Shown here in pieces: positions 63,591 through 64,000 of a DNA stretch of 64,000 nt. The notes beneath the pieces are model-generated. The model ran no database searches. It was not told the origin of the DNA and worked only from the letters and a program-made list of their open reading frames with translations. The translations under genes and the position numbers were made by a program. This DNA comes from Klebsiella electrica (GTDB taxonomy: Bacteria > Pseudomonadota > Gammaproteobacteria > Enterobacterales > Enterobacteriaceae). The DNA is taken from positions 4,526,001-4,590,000 of the forward strand of contig NZ_CP041247.1 of assembly GCF_006711645.1 (NCBI RefSeq). Direction: 5' to 3'. Every line of letters begins with the position of its first letter. Within the stretch, counting starts at the first letter, position 1.

Positions 63591-64000
63591 ATGGCAAAAA
63601 TCGTTTTATGTCGTATCGATAGCCGTCTGATTCACGGCCAGGTTGTCACCAAGTGGGTCGGCCAGTCGCAGGCGAACCGTATCGCCGTGGTCAGCGACGA
63701 GCTCGACGCCGATCCGTTTATGAAAAATATCTACCTGATGGCGGCGCCGCCGAATATCAAAGTCGACTGTTTCAGCAATGCCGGCTTTACCGCAGCCTGG
63801 CGGGAGAACCAGCTTGGCGAAGGAAACGTGCTGGTGCTGTTTCCGTCCCTCAGCGCAATCCAGCAGGCCGTGCAGCAGGGTTTCGACATCACCACGATCC
63901 AGGTCGGCGGACTTGGCGGCGGGCCAAACCGGAAAGCCGTATTTCAGAACATCACCCTCGATGAAAAAGACGTCGGGATCCTGGGTGAGCTGAAAAACAG
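63591..64000 (+). CDS. PTS EIIB, mannose/fructose/sorbose family (truncated by window edge)
   Basis: The frame begins MAKIVLCRIDSRLIHGQVVT with the phospho-acceptor His15 in RLIHGQV. VVSDELDADPFMKNIYLMAAP and IQVGGLGGGPNRK follow. About 136 codons are present and the end lies outside the window. An AAGGAG site precedes the ATG. EIIC, EIID and the catabolic enzymes should follow to the right. Confidence 0.92.
   Translation, partial: MAKIVLCRIDSRLIHGQVVTKWVGQSQANRIAVVSDELDADPFMKNIYLMAAPPNIKVDCFSNAGFTAAWRENQLGEGNVLVLFPSLSAIQQAVQQGFDITTIQVGGLGGGPNRKAVFQNITLDEKDVGILGELKN

Overview
The window is chromosomal DNA of an enterobacterium, most probably Klebsiella or a close relative such as Raoultella. 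Gene order follows the E. coli yjjU-osmY-prfC-rsmC-leuQPV-fhuF-dnaTC-opgB and yjiA-yjiN-mdtM-yjiS-yjiR blocks. A chromosomal fosA of the Klebsiella type, a pobA locus and a complete hpa catabolic cluster are inserted. No chemoreceptor gene (tsr) lies beside the hpa cluster, as expected for a non-motile lineage. The genus call is inference from gene content; no search was run.

Layout. 1-9.1 kb: core genes (yjjU end fragment, ytjA, osmY, prfC, yjjG, rimI, holD, rsmC), three tRNA-Leu(CAG) genes, Fur-controlled yjjZ and fhuF, and a GGDEF gene with a frameshift in a C-run. 9.1-15 kb: an orphan cellobiose-type PTS permease with tandem operators, a YbaK-like deacylase, the overlapping yjjQ-bglJ pair, and pobA with its AraC-type regulator. 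15.3-22.6 kb: the yjjPB exporter, dnaT-dnaC, yjjA, opgB and two divergent GNAT genes. 22.7-34.8 kb: the whole 4-hydroxyphenylacetate pathway (hpaR | hpaG1 G2 E D F H I X A | hpaB C). HpaBC hydroxylates the substrate, HpaD cleaves the ring, HpaE/G/F/H/I carry the product to pyruvate and succinate semialdehyde, HpaX imports, and HpaR and HpaA regulate. A 16-copy 37-bp REP-like array separates hpaA from hpaB. 34.8-38.5 kb: btsT-yjiX-yjiA, preceded by a perfect CRP box and BtsR-like direct repeats.

38.5-46 kb is an AT-richer accessory hotspot at the place occupied in E. coli K-12 by the restriction ('immigration control') genes. It holds two parallel orphan type VI cassettes. Each consists of a hydrophobic candidate effector, a two-helix membrane protein (probable immunity) and Hcp, all read leftward. 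Between them are an IS5-family element and a yfaZ-like outer-membrane gene. A deleted copy of the yfaZ 3' end, scraps of an aldehyde dehydrogenase and an IS4-like transposase, and an Rpn-family nuclease follow. This is the part most likely to contain an undescribed system.

46-60 kb: an AraC/LysE pair, yjiN, mdtM, the wreck of yjiM-yjiL, a MarR-HlyD-DUF2955 efflux operon, yjiS, yjiR, a BrnT-BrnA toxin-antitoxin pair, lysR-fosA and a quinone reductase. Several REP-derived tandem arrays (58-bp and 83-bp units) fill the gaps. 60-64 kb: a LevR-type sigma-54 activator and the start of a mannose-family PTS operon behind a near-consensus sigma-54 promoter. The operon runs off the right edge.
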